The notes under the pieces were generated by a model. It saw nothing but the letters and a program-made list of their open reading frames with translations. It was not told where the DNA came from and ran no database searches. A stretch of 64,000 bases of DNA, taken from contig NZ_FOZK01000002.1 of NCBI RefSeq assembly GCF_900114435.1, positions 124,001 through 188,000 of the forward strand. Direction: 5' to 3'. Both the position numbers and the translations under genes were made by a program. Shown here in pieces: positions 1-9,409 of this stretch (position 1 is its first letter; the number at the start of each line of letters is the position of its first letter). Source of the stretch: Halomicrobium zhouii. Lineage in GTDB: Archaea > Halobacteriota > Halobacteria > Halobacteriales > Haloarculaceae.

Positions 1-290
1 GACAGATCTACGTGGCCGGACGTGTGGGGATGGGTGGGGAGTCTGCCGGGGACGGAATCCGGCAGGTAACTGACGGAGTGGACGAAGGATAGTAGGCCAG
101 GCTTACTCGTTAGGTACCGATCAGACTCGCCCGGAGCGCGGGGCCGAACGCCGAAAGCGACGCCGGTCGACGCGTCGGCGTCACGGATCGCACCCGCCCA
201 CGTGCGTGGGGGTTCGACACACACCGTCCCGATTTCGGACGGCAGATGGCGTCTGTCCCGAGATTGGCGGACGTACCCGCCCGATGACCA

Positions 291-299
291 CAATATCTA
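291..299 (+). promoter_or_regulatory. TATA-like box upstream of the cox operon
   Basis: The motif CAATATCTA ends four bases before the most upstream ATG (304), too close for transcription to include that codon. An archaeal start about 25 bases downstream falls near the in-frame GTG at 319, just ahead of the ATG at 328. The rest of bases 1-290 shows no convincing gene; its short reading frames look non-coding. Confidence 0.5.
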
Positions 300-327
300 A
301 TAGATGGGGGCAGCAAGAGTGAGTGGA

Positions 328-1272
328 ATGCTGGGTGTTCACACGGTATCGTCTTTCACACTCGCGTGGTTCCCCGTCGCCCACGCCGGGGACGTCAGGG
401 CCCCGGCCGACGTCTTCAACGAGATCTTCACGGTCTTTCTGGTGCTCGGGACGGCCGTCGGCGTGGTGGTGGTTGGATACACGCTGTACAACGCGTACAA
501 GTACCGGGACGGCGACGGCGACGGCGTCGACGCGGACGTCGAACGGCCCCAGATGGGCGAACTGCCCACGGGCGGGGGTGGTGGGAAGAAGCTGTTCCTC
601 TCACTGACGATCAGTGCGATCATCGTCGTCGGGCTGATCCTCTGGACGTACGTCTCGCTGCTGTACATCGAGGAGGGCCCGTCCAGTCAGCAGGCCCAGC
701 AGCAGGCCCTGGACAACGCCGGCATCGCGTCGGCGAGCGAGTCCGACGCGGCGGCACAGGCCCAGGCGAACCAGTCGGGCGAACTGGATCCGATCACCAT
801 CGACGTGGTCGGGATGCAGTTCTCCTGGCAGTTCGTCTACCCGAACGGGCACACGACGACGGGTGAGTTACGGGTGCCACAGAACCGCCTGATACAGCTC
901 AACGTCACCTCCGCGGACGTGTTCCACAACATCGGCTCGCCGGAGCTCCGGTTCAAGGCCGACGCCGTGCCGGGCCAGGAGACCGACGCCTGGTTCGTCG
1001 CCAAGCAGACGGGCACCTACCAGGCCAACTGCTACGAACTGTGTGGCTCGGGCCACTCCTACATGACCGCGGACATCCGCGTGGTCACCCAGAACGGCTA
1101 CGACCAGTGGTACGACCGGACCAACGAGTCAGGTAACGAGGCGGCGGGCAACGAGAGCGGCGGTAACGGCACGGCGGCCGGCAATAACGAGAGCGCCCGC
1201 GTGACGGCCGGTTCCGGACCCCCGACAGCTGGTTCCGGCCCCGCGGCGACCCAGCGGGTGATAGCCCCATGA
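328..1272 (+). CDS. coxB: Cytochrome c oxidase subunit II
   Basis: Subunit II of a haem-copper terminal oxidase; it receives electrons at the dinuclear CuA centre and passes them to subunit I. There are two membrane helices, the first near the N-terminus and the second beginning about 60 residues later. The external cupredoxin domain follows, with the ligand pattern HNIGSPEL and then CYELCGSGHSYM, which supplies both cysteines, the bridging Glu, His and Met. The C-terminus is a low-complexity Asn/Gly/Ser tail. The stop overlaps the start of the next gene (ATGA), implying translational coupling. In-frame starts exist at 304 (ATG), 319 (GTG) and 328 (ATG); 304 is unlikely because of the promoter position, and 319 is a real alternative if the mRNA is leaderless. 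Confidence 0.95.
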   Translation: MLGVHTVSSFTLAWFPVAHAGDVRAPADVFNEIFTVFLVLGTAVGVVVVGYTLYNAYKYRDGDGDGVDADVERPQMGELPTGGGGGKKLFLSLTISAIIVVGLILWTYVSLLYIEEGPSSQQAQQQALDNAGIASASESDAAAQAQANQSGELDPITIDVVGMQFSWQFVYPNGHTTTGELRVPQNRLIQLNVTSADVFHNIGSPELRFKADAVPGQETDAWFVAKQTGTYQANCYELCGSGHSYMTADIRVVTQNGYDQWYDRTNESGNEAAGNESGGNGTAAGNNESARVTAGSGPPTAGSGPAATQRVIAP

Positions 1273-3881
1273 GTGAACTCCCACCGAAATCGTCGATCAA
1301 GCGCTGGTTCCTGACGACCAACCACAAGGACATCGGCGTCCTCTACCTGATCACGGCGCTGTTCTTCCTGATCTTCGGCGGGCTGCTCGCCCTGCTGTTC
1401 CGGGTCGAGTTGCTCTCGCCCGCGGCCGACTTCCTGGGTGAGAGCGGCTACAACCAGGCTGTCTCGGCCCACGGACTGCTGATGGTGTTCTGGTTCATCT
1501 CGCCCTTCGCCTTCGGATTTGCCAACTACATCGTTCCCCTGCAGATCGGCGCCGACGACCTGGCGTTCCCGCGGCTGAACGCACTGTCGTACTGGTTCTA
1601 CCTCTTCTCGGGGCTCCTGTTCGGCGTCTCGTTCTTCCAGGGCCAGACGTTCTCCGGCGGCTGGACGATGTACGCGCCGCTGAACACCCCGACGTACCTC
1701 CCCGGCGAGGCGCTCGGGGCGACGACGGTCGTGCTGGCGCTCATCATGTTCGTCACGGCGGTCACGCTGGGTTCGGTGAACTTCCTGACGACGATGTACC
1801 GGATGCGTGCGGAGGGGCTTCGGATGCGGGACCTGCCGCTCTTTTCCATCTCGATCAACCTCACGGTGTGGATGATGCTGTTCGCCTTCGCCGCGCTGCT
1901 GGCGGCGCTGATGATCCTCACCTCGGACCACATCCTCGGGACCCACTACTTCTCCTACGAGATCGGCGGCGAGGGGATCACGCAGGGCGGGAACAACCCC
2001 GGCGCGTCGCTGCTGTGGGCCCACCTCTTCTGGTTCTTCGGCCACCCGGAGGTGTACATCGTCTTCTTCCCCGCACTGGGAATCATGGCCGAGTGCTTCC
2101 AGACGTTCACCGGCCGCCGCATCGTCGGGCGCAAGTGGTTCATCATCGCGATGGTGCTGGTCGCCCTGCAGAGCTTCATCGTCTGGATGCACCACATGTT
2201 CCTCACCGGGATCAACCTGCAGATCAAGACCGTCTTCATGGCGACGACCATCGGCATCTCCCTGCCGTTCGACCTGATGGTCTTCTCGCTGATCTACACG
2301 ATGATCAAGGGACGGATCCGATTCACGACGCCGTTTCTCTTCTCGCTGGGCGCGCTCATCGTCTTCATCCTCGGGGGCATCACCGGCGTCTTCCTCGGCG
2401 CCGTCGTGCTCGACTACCAGTTCCGGGGCACCTACTGGGTCGTCGCCCACTTCCACTACGTCATGGTCGGCGGCGCGACGGCGCTGTTCGGCGGCCTCTA
2501 CTACTGGTATCCGAAGATAACGGGGAAGATGTACGACGAGTTCCTCGGGAAGGTCCACTTCGGCGTGTTCATGCTCGGGTTCAACCTGCTGTACTTCCCG
2601 ATGTTCCTCGCCTGGGAGACGCCCCGGCGGGTGTTCGACTACGGTGACTTCACGACGACCATCGCGCTGGGCGACCTCGGAACGTACGTCGTCCCCTACG
2701 AGGTCTGGCACAACATGTCGACGATCGGGGCCGCCATCCTCGGGGCCTCGTTCCTCATCATGTTCTACAACCTCTTCGTCAGCTACTGGCACGGCGAGGA
2801 CGCCGGCGACAACCCCTGGGCCTACGCCACCTCCGCGGAGTGGGCCGTCTCCTCGCCGCCGCCCCTGGAGAACTTCCACGACACGCCGAGCTACGCCTCG
2901 GGCAGGCTGGAGTTCCTCGACGACGAGGAGGTGGCCAGGCGGAGTAGCGGCTCGTCGGGCGGTGGCCTCGCCGGCCACGGCGCCACGGCGACGGACGGCG
3001 GCACCTCCACGGACGGTGGCGCCATCGCGCAAGCGGGCCCCGAGGCCGCACTCGCGACGGGCACCGGCACCGCCGGCGAGCACGGCCACGACGGCCACGC
3101 CGACCACGCCAGCCTCTGGCCCTTCATCGTCGGCGTCGCCGGCTTCGTGCTCTTCCTCGGGCTCTCGGGCATCCGGACGGGGGGCACGTTCTACACGTCG
3201 CTCACCGTCGTCGGCGCCGTCGGGGTGTTCGGCAGCTTCGTCGGCATGGCCCAGGAGCCGTTCTACGCGCCCGAACCCCTGCTGGCCGAGCGGTGGCCCT
3301 ACGACGGCGTCGAGAAGATGAAACTCGGCATGTGGACGTTCCTGGCCAGCGACATCGTCCTCTTCGGGGCGTTCATCGGCTCGTACGTCTTCGTCCGGGT
3401 CGCCTACGGCTGGCAGGAGTGGCACCACCTCATCCCCGAGGCCCACGTGACGATGCCGGGGCTGATCAACACCTACCTGCTGCTCACCAGCAGTTTCGCC
3501 GTCGTGCTCGCGATGGTCGCCGCGGAGAAGGAGTCGCGCAAGGGCGTGCTGGCTTCGCTCGGCGCGACGTTCGCCCTGGGCGTGGGCTTCCTGATCAACA
3601 AGGCTCTGGAGTGGGACCACCTGTTCAACCTCCACGGCTCGGAGGCGTTCCCCCACGGCTGGGACCTGACGACCAACCTCGCGTCGTCGACGTTCTACCT
3701 GACGACCGGGCTCCACGGGGCCCACGTCGCCATCGGGCTCATCATGGTCGCCTACATGTTCCTCCGGGCGTGGAACGGCGCCTACATGGGCGACGAGAAG
3801 CCCATCGAGTACTTCGGACTGTACTGGCACCTGGTGGACATCGTCTGGCTGTTCCTGTTCCCGCTGTTCTACATCCTCTGA
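1269..3881 (+). CDS. coxA: Fused cytochrome c oxidase subunit I-III
   Basis: The catalytic oxidase subunit, reducing O2 to water while pumping protons, fused to subunit III. The first ~530 residues are subunit I: NHKDIGVLYL near the N-terminus, a haem-ligand His in SAHGLLMVF, GHPEVY (CuB His and the cross-linked Tyr), the WMHHMF CuB histidines and the HFHYVM haem ligands. A Gly/Ser/Thr/His-rich linker of roughly 80 residues follows. The last ~250 residues are subunit III, with WPYDGVEKMKLGMWTFLASD, TGLHGAHVAIGL and YWHLVDIVWLFLFPLFY. At 870 residues it is much longer than a single subunit I, which fits the fusion. It overlaps coxB by four bases and is followed 12 bases later by subunit IV. 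Confidence 0.96.
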   Translation: MSELPPKSSIKRWFLTTNHKDIGVLYLITALFFLIFGGLLALLFRVELLSPAADFLGESGYNQAVSAHGLLMVFWFISPFAFGFANYIVPLQIGADDLAFPRLNALSYWFYLFSGLLFGVSFFQGQTFSGGWTMYAPLNTPTYLPGEALGATTVVLALIMFVTAVTLGSVNFLTTMYRMRAEGLRMRDLPLFSISINLTVWMMLFAFAALLAALMILTSDHILGTHYFSYEIGGEGITQGGNNPGASLLWAHLFWFFGHPEVYIVFFPALGIMAECFQTFTGRRIVGRKWFIIAMVLVALQSFIVWMHHMFLTGINLQIKTVFMATTIGISLPFDLMVFSLIYTMIKGRIRFTTPFLFSLGALIVFILGGITGVFLGAVVLDYQFRGTYWVVAHFHYVMVGGATALFGGLYYWYPKITGKMYDEFLGKVHFGVFMLGFNLLYFPMFLAWETPRRVFDYGDFTTTIALGDLGTYVVPYEVWHNMSTIGAAILGASFLIMFYNLFVSYWHGEDAGDNPWAYATSAEWAVSSPPPLENFHDTPSYASGRLEFLDDEEVARRSSGSSGGGLAGHGATATDGGTSTDGGAIAQAGPEAALATGTGTAGEHGHDGHADHASLWPFIVGVAGFVLFLGLSGIRTGGTFYTSLTVVGAVGVFGSFVGMAQEPFYAPEPLLAERWPYDGVEKMKLGMWTFLASDIVLFGAFIGSYVFVRVAYGWQEWHHLIPEAHVTMPGLINTYLLLTSSFAVVLAMVAAEKESRKGVLASLGATFALGVGFLINKALEWDHLFNLHGSEAFPHGWDLTTNLASSTFYLTTGLHGAHVAIGLIMVAYMFLRAWNGAYMGDEKPIEYFGLYWHLVDIVWLFLFPLFYIL

Positions 3882-3893
3882 GGTGAACCACAC

Positions 3894-4163
3894 ATGTCAC
3901 ACACCAAACTGTACGCCGCGATCTACGTCGTCCTGTTCGCCTTCGCGACCATCCAGGCGGTCGTCGAGTACGCCGGCTTCCTCGAGCAGTCGTACTGGCT
4001 GGCCTTCTGGGCTATCATCGTCCTGTCGGTGATCAAGGCCGTCATCGTCGCCGCCTACTACCAGCACCTGCGCTGGGAACCGCGGGCGGTGTCGTACCTG
4101 GTCGTCGGCGGCGTCGTCGCCGCCGTGGCGCTGACCGCCGCCGCGAGCTTCTCCATCACGTGA
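3894..4163 (+). CDS. Cytochrome c oxidase subunit IV-like protein
   Basis: An 89-residue membrane protein with three predicted helices and the YYQHLRWEPR loop typical of prokaryotic oxidase subunit IV (COX4_pro type), a small accessory subunit that helps assemble or stabilise the oxidase core. It lies 12 bases after the fused subunit I-III gene and 2 bases before the next small ORF, in one operon. The identification rests on size, topology and gene order; there is no catalytic motif. Confidence 0.85.
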   Translation: MSHTKLYAAIYVVLFAFATIQAVVEYAGFLEQSYWLAFWAIIVLSVIKAVIVAAYYQHLRWEPRAVSYLVVGGVVAAVALTAAASFSIT

Positions 4164-4165
4164 CC

Positions 4166-4270
4166 ATGACTGGACCAGCACACACCCACGACGATACCGA
4201 CGAATCGACGCCGACCGAGCGGAGCAGGCACCGTCCGGCCATCCACACCGCGACGGGAGGGCGACCATGA
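4166..4270 (+). CDS. Small 34-residue ORF in the cox operon
   Basis: A short ORF beginning two bases after the subunit IV stop and ending in an ATGA overlap with the following gene at 4267. The product begins MTGPAHTHDDTDES and is hydrophilic, rich in His, Asp, Thr and Arg, with no membrane segment. The stop/start overlap at its 3' end and the 2-base gap at its 5' end suggest it is translated, if only to couple translation into the downstream membrane protein. No family is recognised. It could also be a chance reading frame in a short intergenic spacer. Confidence 0.5.
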   Translation: MTGPAHTHDDTDESTPTERSRHRPAIHTATGGRP

Positions 4271-4704
4271 GCGCGACGCTCCTCACGAGCGCGCTGGTGA
4301 TGGCCACCCTCGCCGTGCTCGTGCTGGTCGCGATCGTCCGGAGTCGCCGGTGGTACCACTACGCACCGGCGCCGGACGAACACGGTCAGGTTCCGGCGCT
4401 GGCGGGCCAACAGCGACCGCCGCTGCTCGAACGGCCGACGACCTGGATCGTCGGCTTCCTCGCGCTGATGCTCGGCGCCGTCGGCGGCGTCTTCGCGTTC
4501 GTCACAAACCCAGACGCCCCGGGCGAACTGTTCAGCGTGCCCGTCCTCGCCGTCGGAGGGCTCCTGCTGGGCGGCTACCTCCTGTACGGGACCTACTCGG
4601 CCGCGAAGGGTCGGGGCCACCCCAGTTCCATCGCCGCCGCCGAGACCGCGACGCTGGCCGGCGGGCTCTTCCTCCTCGCCGTCTCGGCCCAGTTGATCGG
4701 CTGA
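4267..4704 (+). CDS. Membrane protein of the cytochrome oxidase operon
   Basis: A 145-residue integral membrane protein with about four predicted helices (residues roughly 5-25, 58-80, 88-108 and 122-143) and a short hydrophilic stretch containing RSRRWYHYAPAPDEHGQ. No cofactor-binding motif is visible. It is the last gene of the cox operon, overlapping the preceding 34-residue ORF by four bases, so a role in assembly or stability of the oxidase is the natural guess. I do not recognise the family. A strong hairpin follows its stop codon. Confidence 0.8.
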   Translation: MSATLLTSALVMATLAVLVLVAIVRSRRWYHYAPAPDEHGQVPALAGQQRPPLLERPTTWIVGFLALMLGAVGGVFAFVTNPDAPGELFSVPVLAVGGLLLGGYLLYGTYSAAKGRGHPSSIAAAETATLAGGLFLLAVSAQLIG

Positions 4705-4706
4705 GG

Positions 4707-4734
4707 CGACGCTACGATTCTTTCGGTAGCGTCG
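4707..4734. terminator. Hairpin between convergent genes
   Basis: The arms CGACGCTAC (4707-4715) and GTAGCGTCG (4726-4734) are perfectly complementary over 9 bp around a 10-base loop containing TTCTTTC. It lies just after the cox-operon stop and before the end of the convergent phosphotriesterase-like gene, so it may help terminate both transcripts. Confidence 0.5.
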
Positions 4735-4787
4735 TCGCATCCTGGGGTCTGGAGTGCCACGCGGGGCGTCTCGTGGCCGCATTCGGC

Positions 4788-5711
4788 TCACCGCGCGTAC
4801 GCGTCGAATGGGTTGTCGTGCGTCATCCGTCGAATCGTCTCCTCGTCGATTCCGGTAGCACGGAGCTTCGGGAGGAACTCCTCGACGAGGTAGGTGTAGG
4901 GTCGCTGCTCGCCACCGCCCGGTTCGGACGGGTCGTACCACCCCCGGTCCTGGCTCAACAGGAGGTTCTCGGTGTATCCCGCGTCGATCATCGTCTCGAT
5001 CCGGTCGACGTAGTCGGCGTCGTCCTGGTCGTCGCCGCCGATCCAGTCGTACTCGACGAACGCACCGCGTTCGGCGACCTCGCGGTGGTACCGCTCGTCG
5101 TCGGCCTGCGCGTGGATCCAGACGAACCGGTCCGCGTCGTGGCCGGCTTCCTCGAGGACGTCGAGTTGCCGGTGGACGACGTCGCCGTGGAGCGTGTGGC
5201 TCCCGACGACGGCGCCGGTTTCGGCCCCCGCGCGGCCCGCTGCACGCAGGATCTTCGCCTCGTCGTCGGAGAGCCCCGTCGGGTCGTCGTCGTCCGTGCT
5301 GACCTTGATCCAGGCCGCCCGTACGCCGGTGTCGTCGACGCCGTCGGTCAGCTCTTCGACCATCCACGCGGCGAGTTCGTCCTCGCTCGCCTCGCGGGCC
5401 CACTGCGGAATCGACGGCTCCTGGTAGATGCCCGTCGGGACGACGATCGGGAAGTCGGTGGCCTCGGAGACGGCCAGGTCGATATCGACTCGCCGGCCGA
5501 CGCCCTCCGGCGTGGACTCGACGATGGCTGTGACGCCGGCGTCGCGTGCGCGTTCGATTTCCGGGCTCATCACGTCGACGACGTCGGCCGGATCGGCGTC
5601 GCGCCAGTTGGCTTCTTCCATGGGGCCCAGGTCGACGAAGACGTGCTCGTGAGGGAGGACGAGCCCCAGGTCTTCGCGTTCTATCGGCCCCAGCGTGGTG
5701 TACAGTCGCAT
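4788..5711 (-). CDS. Phosphotriesterase-family metal-dependent hydrolase
   Basis: A 307-residue TIM-barrel amidohydrolase of the phosphotriesterase (PTE/PHP) family. The metal-site pattern is visible in order: PHEH near residue 20 (the HxH pair), a Lys in AAWIKVST that would be the carbamylated bridge, GSHTLHG and FVWIHAQ histidines, and the Asp in LLSQDRGW. The length matches the family. Members hydrolyse phosphotriesters, lactones or related esters, and substrate cannot be read from sequence; in archaea a lactonase-like activity is as likely as a phosphotriesterase. It stands alone on the minus strand, convergent with the cox operon. Confidence 0.88.
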   Translation of the reverse strand: MRLYTTLGPIEREDLGLVLPHEHVFVDLGPMEEANWRDADPADVVDVMSPEIERARDAGVTAIVESTPEGVGRRVDIDLAVSEATDFPIVVPTGIYQEPSIPQWAREASEDELAAWMVEELTDGVDDTGVRAAWIKVSTDDDDPTGLSDDEAKILRAAGRAGAETGAVVGSHTLHGDVVHRQLDVLEEAGHDADRFVWIHAQADDERYHREVAERGAFVEYDWIGGDDQDDADYVDRIETMIDAGYTENLLLSQDRGWYDPSEPGGGEQRPYTYLVEEFLPKLRATGIDEETIRRMTHDNPFDAYAR

Positions 5712-5812
5712 GGCTCAGAGTGCGCGTGGTGAAAGGTAAACCTCCCCCATGGGTCCGGTGGAGACCCGCGAGTGACGCCCGTGGGTGAGTCCGGGCTGTC
5801 ACCGACGACTGA

Positions 5813-7771
<1,959 letters not shown>

Positions 7772-7817
7772 TACCGAGAGGCAAGGGCTGGTCGTTCAAA
7801 ATACTCTCGACACTGCG

Positions 7818-8834
7818 TCACTGGTTCGCGGGGAAACAGAGGCGGTCACCGACGTCGAGACCGGTCTCGTTCGTCCAGCCGCGGTTCACTTCGAGGACGT
7901 ACTGTCCGGTCCCCTCGTACCCCGTCAGTTCGCTCTCGTTCGTCCCCTCCGGGGGCACCGGCGCGTGGTGGATGGTCGTGACGGCGCCGTTCGCGTCGGC
8001 GAAGACGATGTCCAGCGGGAAGTCCATGTCCCGCATCACGAAGGTGTGGGTCCCCACCTCGTCGTAGACGAACAGCATCCCCTCGTCGGCGCCGAGGGAC
8101 TTCGTCTCGCTCAGCCCGGTGAACTTCTCGCTGCCGTTAGCCGCGACCATCGCACGCACCGATCCGAGCCGGGTCCCGTTCGCGTCGAGCGCCGACACGA
8201 CCGGGCGCTCCGCCGGTGCCATCGCGGCGGCGGCCGTCCCGTTGGCCGTGCAGGTCGCCATCGGGTCGCGGGTTTGATTGGCGTCGTTCACCTCCCCCGC
8301 CCCTGTCGTTCCGTCTGCTGCGCCCGTCCCGTTCGTTTCGCCCGGAATCTGCAGTCGGTCACCCACGTCGAGGCCGGTCCGGTTGGTCCAGCCGCGGTTC
8401 ACTTCGAGGACGTACTGTCCGGTCCCGCGATAGCGCTGGAGGTCGCTCTCGCCCGTGCCCTCGGCCGGGACGGGCGCGTGATGAATCGTCGTGACCGTCC
8501 CGTTCGCGTCGGCGAAGACGATGTCGAGCGGGAAGGCCATCTCCCGCATCACGAAGGCGCGCTCGGCCTCGCCGTCGTGGACGAACAGCATCCCCTCGTC
8601 GGGCCCGAGGGATTCGGTGTTACTCAACCCGACGTAGCGCTTCGTGTACGAGTCGGCGATGCGGACCTCCGCCGTCGCGAGTTCGGTGCCGTTGGCGTCG
8701 ACGGCCGTGACGTTGGTCCGGTCGTACTCGCCAGTCCCGACGACGTCCACCCACGCCCCCGTCTGGACCGCTAGCAGGGCCAGCACCAGCACGCCCAGGA
8801 GGGCTGCGACCGCCAGCGTCGAACGGCGCGGCAT
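7818..8834 (-). CDS. Secreted protein with two tandem DUF192 domains
   Basis: A 338-residue protein with one N-terminal hydrophobic segment (residues ~8-28; signal peptide or anchor) and two copies of DUF192, at about residues 48-155 and 218-338. Each copy contains the same landmarks: RYVGLS or KFTGLS, a GPDEGMLFV or GADEGMLFV strand, FVMR-MxFPLDIVFADANG, TTIHHAPVP and GTGQYVLEVNRGWTNxTGLDVGDRL. DUF192 is a small extracytoplasmic beta-domain of unknown biochemical function, usually found singly. The linker between copies is Thr/Gly/Asn-rich. The copies also match closely in DNA, pointing to a recent internal duplication. Confidence 0.85.
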   Translation of the reverse strand: MPRRSTLAVAALLGVLVLALLAVQTGAWVDVVGTGEYDRTNVTAVDANGTELATAEVRIADSYTKRYVGLSNTESLGPDEGMLFVHDGEAERAFVMREMAFPLDIVFADANGTVTTIHHAPVPAEGTGESDLQRYRGTGQYVLEVNRGWTNRTGLDVGDRLQIPGETNGTGAADGTTGAGEVNDANQTRDPMATCTANGTAAAAMAPAERPVVSALDANGTRLGSVRAMVAANGSEKFTGLSETKSLGADEGMLFVYDEVGTHTFVMRDMDFPLDIVFADANGAVTTIHHAPVPPEGTNESELTGYEGTGQYVLEVNRGWTNETGLDVGDRLCFPANQ

Positions 8835-8919
8835 GGGATAGCTGTCGGGCAGGGGTCAGGTAAGCGTTCCGTCGCAGAGAGAAAGCGTTATTCGTCCACG
8901 CGGGCATCTTTCGGCTACC

Positions 8920-8992
8920 GGGTCTGTGGTCTAGTGGTTATGACGCTTCCCTTACAAGGAAGAGGTCGGCGGTTCAAATCCGCCCGGACCCA
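8920..8992 (+). tRNA. tRNA-Val (anticodon UAC)
   Basis: A 73-base cloverleaf. The acceptor stem GGGTCTG (8920-8926) pairs with CGGACCC (8985-8991), with one T-G wobble and A as discriminator. The anticodon arm is CTTCC-CTTACAA-GGAAG, with TAC in the anticodon position (reads GUA valine codons). The T-arm is GGCGG-TTCAAAT-CCGCC. The 3' CCA is not encoded and no intron is seen. Its 3' end is repeated imperfectly downstream. Confidence 0.97.
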
Positions 8993-8997
8993 CTTCT

Positions 8998-9039
8998 GAC
9001 GGCGCCACGCGACGAGCGAAGCGAGTCGCCAGCGCCGTC
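8998..9039 (+). terminator. Hairpin after tRNA-Val
   Basis: GACGGCGC (8998-9005) pairs with GCGCCGTC (9032-9039), and GCGAC (9009-9013) with GTCGC (9025-9029) inside it. It begins six bases after the tRNA, so it may be a terminator or a processing structure. Confidence 0.45.
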
Positions 9040-9051
9040 TGTGTGGGCAAT

Positions 9052-9253
9052 GGCGGATTTGAAGCACGGAACGAGCGAACGGAGTGAGCGAAGTTCAGGC
9101 GGTTCAAATCCGCCCGGACCCATTCTGCGAGGAGCGGACGCGACGAGCGAATGGGTCAAAGGATTTGAAGCACGGAAGTCACGCGCAGCGAGCGATAGCG
9201 AGCGAGCATGTCTTCCTCCGGTTCAAATCCGCCGGGAGAGCGAAGCTCTCCCG
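9052..9253. repeat. Array of direct and inverted tRNA-Val T-arm copies
   Basis: The T-arm and 3' end of the upstream tRNA recur. A 25-base copy at 9098-9122 is identical to tRNA bases 8968-8992; a shorter copy at 9218-9236 shares GGTTCAAATCCGCC. Inverted copies precede them at 9052-9063 (GGCGGATTTGAA) and 9161-9169 (GGATTTGAA), both followed by GCACGGA. The array closes with a perfect 9-bp hairpin around GAA (9233-9253). No integrase gene lies between the copies. The stretch 9000-9409 otherwise holds no convincing gene. Confidence 0.75.
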
Positions 9254-9409
9254 AACCCTCCTTCACTTCGTCCGAGAGGACAGCACGTAACCGCCACTCG
9301 AACTCCCCAGGACGATTACAATTATCCGACTCACACTTGCTAAATTTTACGGTGGAAAACTACAATACCCGGCGCCACACGTATTCGTCCTCGCTACGTC
9401 CGTCGGTTA

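Noticed and set aside
1098-3893. A 931-codon reading frame antisense to coxAC
   Set aside because: It lies exactly opposite a gene with clear oxidase motifs and encodes an Arg/Glu/Val/Asp-rich product without domains. Such antisense frames are usual in GC-rich haloarchaeal DNA.
4350-5732. A 460-codon plus-strand frame across the phosphotriesterase-like gene
   Set aside because: It is antisense to a protein with a full metal-site pattern, and it also crosses the cox-operon hairpin.
9041-9343. Short plus-strand frames in the tRNA-Val trailer
   Set aside because: They translate the T-arm repeats themselves and give basic, low-complexity products unlike haloarchaeal proteins.
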